Below, one piece after another: positions 15,265-16,125 of a stretch of 16,125 nt of DNA (positions within the stretch are counted from its first letter, which is position 1; the number at the start of each line of letters is the position of its first letter). The notes below the pieces were generated by a model. It made no database searches, was not told the DNA's origin, and saw only the letters and a program-made list of their open reading frames with translations. Source of the DNA: CAZJKO01 sp964546995 (GTDB lineage: Bacteria > Bacillota_I > Bacilli_A > RF39 > UBA660); the NCBI GenBank assembly GCA_964546995.1, contig CAZJKO010000025.1:1-16125 (forward strand). The letters run 5' to 3'. The position numbers were made by a program, and so were the translations under genes.

Positions 15265-15271
15265 TAAAGAT

Positions 15272-15300
15272 ATTGTAACATAAATTTAAGGTTTTATCAA
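15272..15300 (-). promoter_or_regulatory. promoter of antisense RNA 1
   Basis: On the minus strand TTGATA (15300-15295), a 17-bp spacer and TACAAT (15277-15272), preceded by an extended TG. It is one of the best promoter matches in the window. Its -35 overlaps that of the plus-strand promoter of the 57-residue ORF. Confidence 0.75.
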
Positions 15301-15322
15301 TTTCCTTTTCTTGTGATATAAT
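15294..15322 (+). promoter_or_regulatory. predicted promoter of the 57-residue ORF
   Basis: TTATCA (15294-15299), 17 bp and TATAAT (15317-15322) with extended TG at 15314-15315. It lies back-to-back with the antisense RNA 1 promoter. Confidence 0.65.
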
Positions 15323-15346
15323 GGAGGTAATTATAGGAGGTTTTAT

Positions 15347-15520
15347 ATGAATACTGTCGATAAAATATTGAAGCGATTAAAAGAACCGAGAGAGAAGACG
15401 ACGTTAGATCGCTATTTTGATGAGTACTTTGCTATGGAAAAGGAAAGAAAACTTGCTCAAAAACGTATGTTAGAAAATTCAAAAAATGAGGAGAATCCTG
15501 TCGTTCTCATTAAAAAATAG
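15347..15520 (+). CDS. 57-residue charged orphan protein
   Basis: A 57-codon ORF starts with ATG 6 nt after a perfect AGGAGG (15335-15340), behind a good extended -10 promoter. The peptide begins MNTVDKILKRLKEPREK, is rich in Lys, Arg and Glu, is predicted helical in the middle (YFDEYFAMEKERKLAQKRM) and ends PVVLIKK. There is no hydrophobic segment or known motif. I do not recognise it. It lies between the two toxin-like modules and could be a separate small regulator or unrelated. Expression signals make it more credible than a chance ORF. Confidence 0.65.
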   Translation: MNTVDKILKRLKEPREKTTLDRYFDEYFAMEKERKLAQKRMLENSKNEENPVVLIKK

Positions 15521-15576
15521 TCACGTTCATTTTTATTCCGTTCGTTACGTCATAATTAAACGTTGTTTTAGAAACA

Positions 15577-15582
15577 TTTAAT
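15577..15582 (+). promoter_or_regulatory. weak -10 candidate for toxin mRNA 2
   Basis: TTTAAT (15577-15582) is placed to give a start near 15588-15590 (GGG), matching the 5'-GGG start predicted for module 1. No convincing -35 was found. CATAAT at 15551-15556 is an alternative. Confidence 0.35.
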
Positions 15583-15626
15583 AAGTTGGGTGGAGCCAAT
15601 CTTCTTAACAGAAGGGAGGCGAGAAT

Positions 15627-15710
15627 ATGAATAAGAAGGATTTTTTAGTTCTATCTTTAGTCATAATTATCTTCCTTTTACTATTCTTACTATTTATAGT
15701 TTTAATATAA
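15627..15710 (+). CDS. small hydrophobic peptide, putative type I toxin 2
   Basis: This 27-residue peptide is MNKKD followed by an unbroken hydrophobic helix of 22 residues made almost only of Leu, Ile, Val and Phe. The ATG lies 7 nt after AGGGAGG (15613-15619), and the preceding TCTTAACAGAAGGGAGG parallels TCTCAATAGAAGGGAGG of module 1. It is too short for standard gene finders. An antisense RNA terminator sits just after its stop. The architecture is that of a type I toxin; the peptide family is not recognised by eye. Confidence 0.7.
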   Translation: MNKKDFLVLSLVIIIFLLLFLLFIVLI

Positions 15711-15747
15711 AAGAAATCCACCTAACTCTAGCACAGATTTAGGTGGA
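15709..15747 (-). terminator. terminator of antisense RNA 2
   Basis: TCCACCTAA (15717-15725) and TTAGGTGGA (15739-15747) form a perfect 9-bp stem with a 13-nt loop. On the minus strand TTTCTTTT follows. The plus strand lacks a T-run. Confidence 0.75.
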
Positions 15748-15805
15748 ACTCAATTTAATTGGTAATACTCAACATGCGATTATTGTGTTCCATTTTTATT
15801 TTATG

Positions 15806-15818
15806 CAAGTTTCCTTGA
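15806..15818. repeat. shared 13-nt element, copy 2
   Basis: Identical to 15252-15264 (CAAGTTTCCTTGA) and at the same place relative to the antisense promoter, 7 nt inside its -10. Confidence 0.8.
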
Positions 15819-15825
15819 CAGATTC

Positions 15826-15854
15826 ATCATAATATAAAAACGCACTTTTATCAA
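15826..15854 (-). promoter_or_regulatory. promoter of antisense RNA 2
   Basis: On the minus strand TTGATA (15854-15849), 17 bp and TATGAT (15831-15826). The -35 and spacer length are identical to those of antisense RNA 1. Confidence 0.7.
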
Positions 15855-16018
15855 GTACGTTTTCCTTAATACTCGAAAGTTCGAGTTTGGTATCAAACTG
15901 GTGCGAGTAAGCAAGTTGTTTCAAACTTTTATAATTAGATGGTACAGTATCTGTATCAATTTCTATTATAATTTTAACATTTTCTAATTTTATTAGCAAT
16001 AATCAATGACAGATTATA
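15855..16018. other. region right of module 2, no supported gene
   Basis: I see short overlapping palindromes (ACTCGA/TCGAGT at 15871-15886; GTTTG/CAAAC at 15885-15898) and no T-run. A minus-strand open frame (15999-15796) begins with TTG without a Shine-Dalgarno and overlaps the antisense RNA 2 promoter, so it is more likely a remnant or chance frame than a gene. Confidence 0.4.
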
Positions 16019-16125
16019 TTAAAAATCATCATTCATTAAAAAATTAAAAATATTAATTTGTTTAACATCGTTGTTAGAATAGTCTTTTTTTGTTAAAGTA
16101 ATTATGTATTTTGCAGAATCTTCAA
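16019..16125 (-). CDS. C-terminal end of an unidentified protein, cut by the window edge
   Basis: A minus-strand frame enters from the right edge and ends with TAA at 16021-16019. The visible 34 residues (from EDSAKYIITLTKKDYS to FNFLMNDDF) read like an ordinary polar C-terminus with Lys and Asn typical of AT-rich genes. No motif is recognised. It may be a real gene end, or a gene whose tail was broken and continues as the frame at 15999-15796. Confidence 0.4.
   Translation of the reverse strand, partial: EDSAKYIITLTKKDYSNNDVKQINIFNFLMNDDF

Larger units (their letters stand above)
15160..15266 (-). ncRNA. predicted antisense antitoxin RNA 1
   Basis: This minus-strand RNA of about 105 nt would run from a strong promoter (15300-15272) to a hairpin terminator (15188-15160). 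It covers the 3' part of the toxin 1 transcript and the last codon and stop. Its 5' end folds as TTTATCAAG-GAAA-CTTGATAAA, a 9-bp hairpin with a GNRA tetraloop. It is convergent with the toxin gene, the usual arrangement of Bacillota type I modules. Confidence 0.65.
15591..15797 (+). other. toxin mRNA 2: 5'-3' pairing arms and T-run
   Basis: TGGAGCCAAT (15591-15600) pairs with ATTGTGTTCCA (15782-15792) with one bulged U and one G-U pair, directly before T15793-T15797. This mirrors module 1 despite different sequence. A second, competing pairing is possible: AGTTGGGTGGA (15584-15594) with TCCACCTAACT (15717-15727). Confidence 0.5.
15709..15819 (-). ncRNA. predicted antisense antitoxin RNA 2
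   Basis: This minus-strand RNA of about 110 nt runs from the promoter at 15854-15826 to the terminator at 15747-15709. The shared TCAAGGAAACTTG hairpin element lies at its 5' end, as in RNA 1. It overlaps the 3' untranslated part of toxin mRNA 2. Confidence 0.6.

Noticed and set aside
15247..15268. TTTATCAAG/CTTGATAAA hairpin as a terminator of toxin mRNA 1
   Set aside because: No T-run follows on either strand; it fits better as the 5' hairpin of the antisense RNA.
15160..15854. CRISPR array or insertion-sequence remnant
   Set aside because: Only two copies of a 13-nt element, 541 nt apart between them, with no spacer regularity, terminal inverted repeats or transposase; the toxin-antitoxin layout explains them.
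15796..15999. 67-codon minus-strand frame after toxin 2
   Set aside because: It starts with TTG, has no Shine-Dalgarno, follows a stop three bases upstream and runs through the promoter and first part of antisense RNA 2. It could be a gene remnant but is not supported as a gene.

Overview
The window is AT-rich Bacillota (Firmicutes) DNA from an anaerobic or facultative endospore-former. The evidence for sporulation is a sigF cluster and a minimal spoVACDE cluster. The evidence for anaerobic metabolism is pyruvate formate-lyase with its radical activase. ATG starts behind strong AGGAGG-type ribosome binding sites, short hairpin-plus-T-run terminators and the composite LRR surface protein would fit gut Bacilli close to Erysipelotrichales or RF39/Mollicutes relatives. 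That placement is an inference, not something the sequence proves.

Layout. Positions 1-212 hold the end of an unseen unit: a G10 tract, a strong terminator, then a promoter. 213-2582 is a membrane-anchored composite surface protein. A bidirectional terminator separates it from the convergent dacF-type D,D-carboxypeptidase (2619-3794, minus). Back-to-back promoters drive dacF leftward and a VanY-type D,D-carboxypeptidase (3930-4802) rightward. Next come a spoIIAA-like STAS gene and sigF (4944-5965). A foreign-looking single-gene AAA ATPase/DUF4143 cassette (6099-7304) follows, with its own promoter and terminator. Then spoVAC, spoVAD and spoVAE (7392-9176) lie behind a sequence matching sigma-G/F promoters. 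An RNHCP zinc-ribbon gene (minus) and scpA-scpB (9586-10871) lie on either side of a divergent promoter region. pflB-pflA and a zinc alcohol dehydrogenase (10944-14922) form the last operon.

The sporulation genes keep the order familiar from Bacillus (dacF - spoIIAA - spoIIAB - sigF - spoVA), with three changes. dacF is inverted and separated by the VanY gene. spoIIAB is absent. The ATPase cassette splits sigF from spoVA. The STAS protein also lacks the serine that SpoIIAB would phosphorylate (DSSG reads DQDG here), so the gene loss and the residue change point the same way: the classical SpoIIAB switch on sigma-F appears to be dismantled or rewired.

The right end (14987-15854), which shows few ORFs, holds two diverged copies of what looks like a type I toxin-antitoxin module. 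Each has a 27-30-residue hydrophobic peptide behind an AGAAGGGAGG Shine-Dalgarno, a convergent antisense RNA with its own promoter and terminator, a shared GAAA-loop hairpin at the antisense 5' end, and an mRNA whose 5' end can pair with its 3' end just before a T-run. A 57-residue charged orphan protein sits between the two modules.
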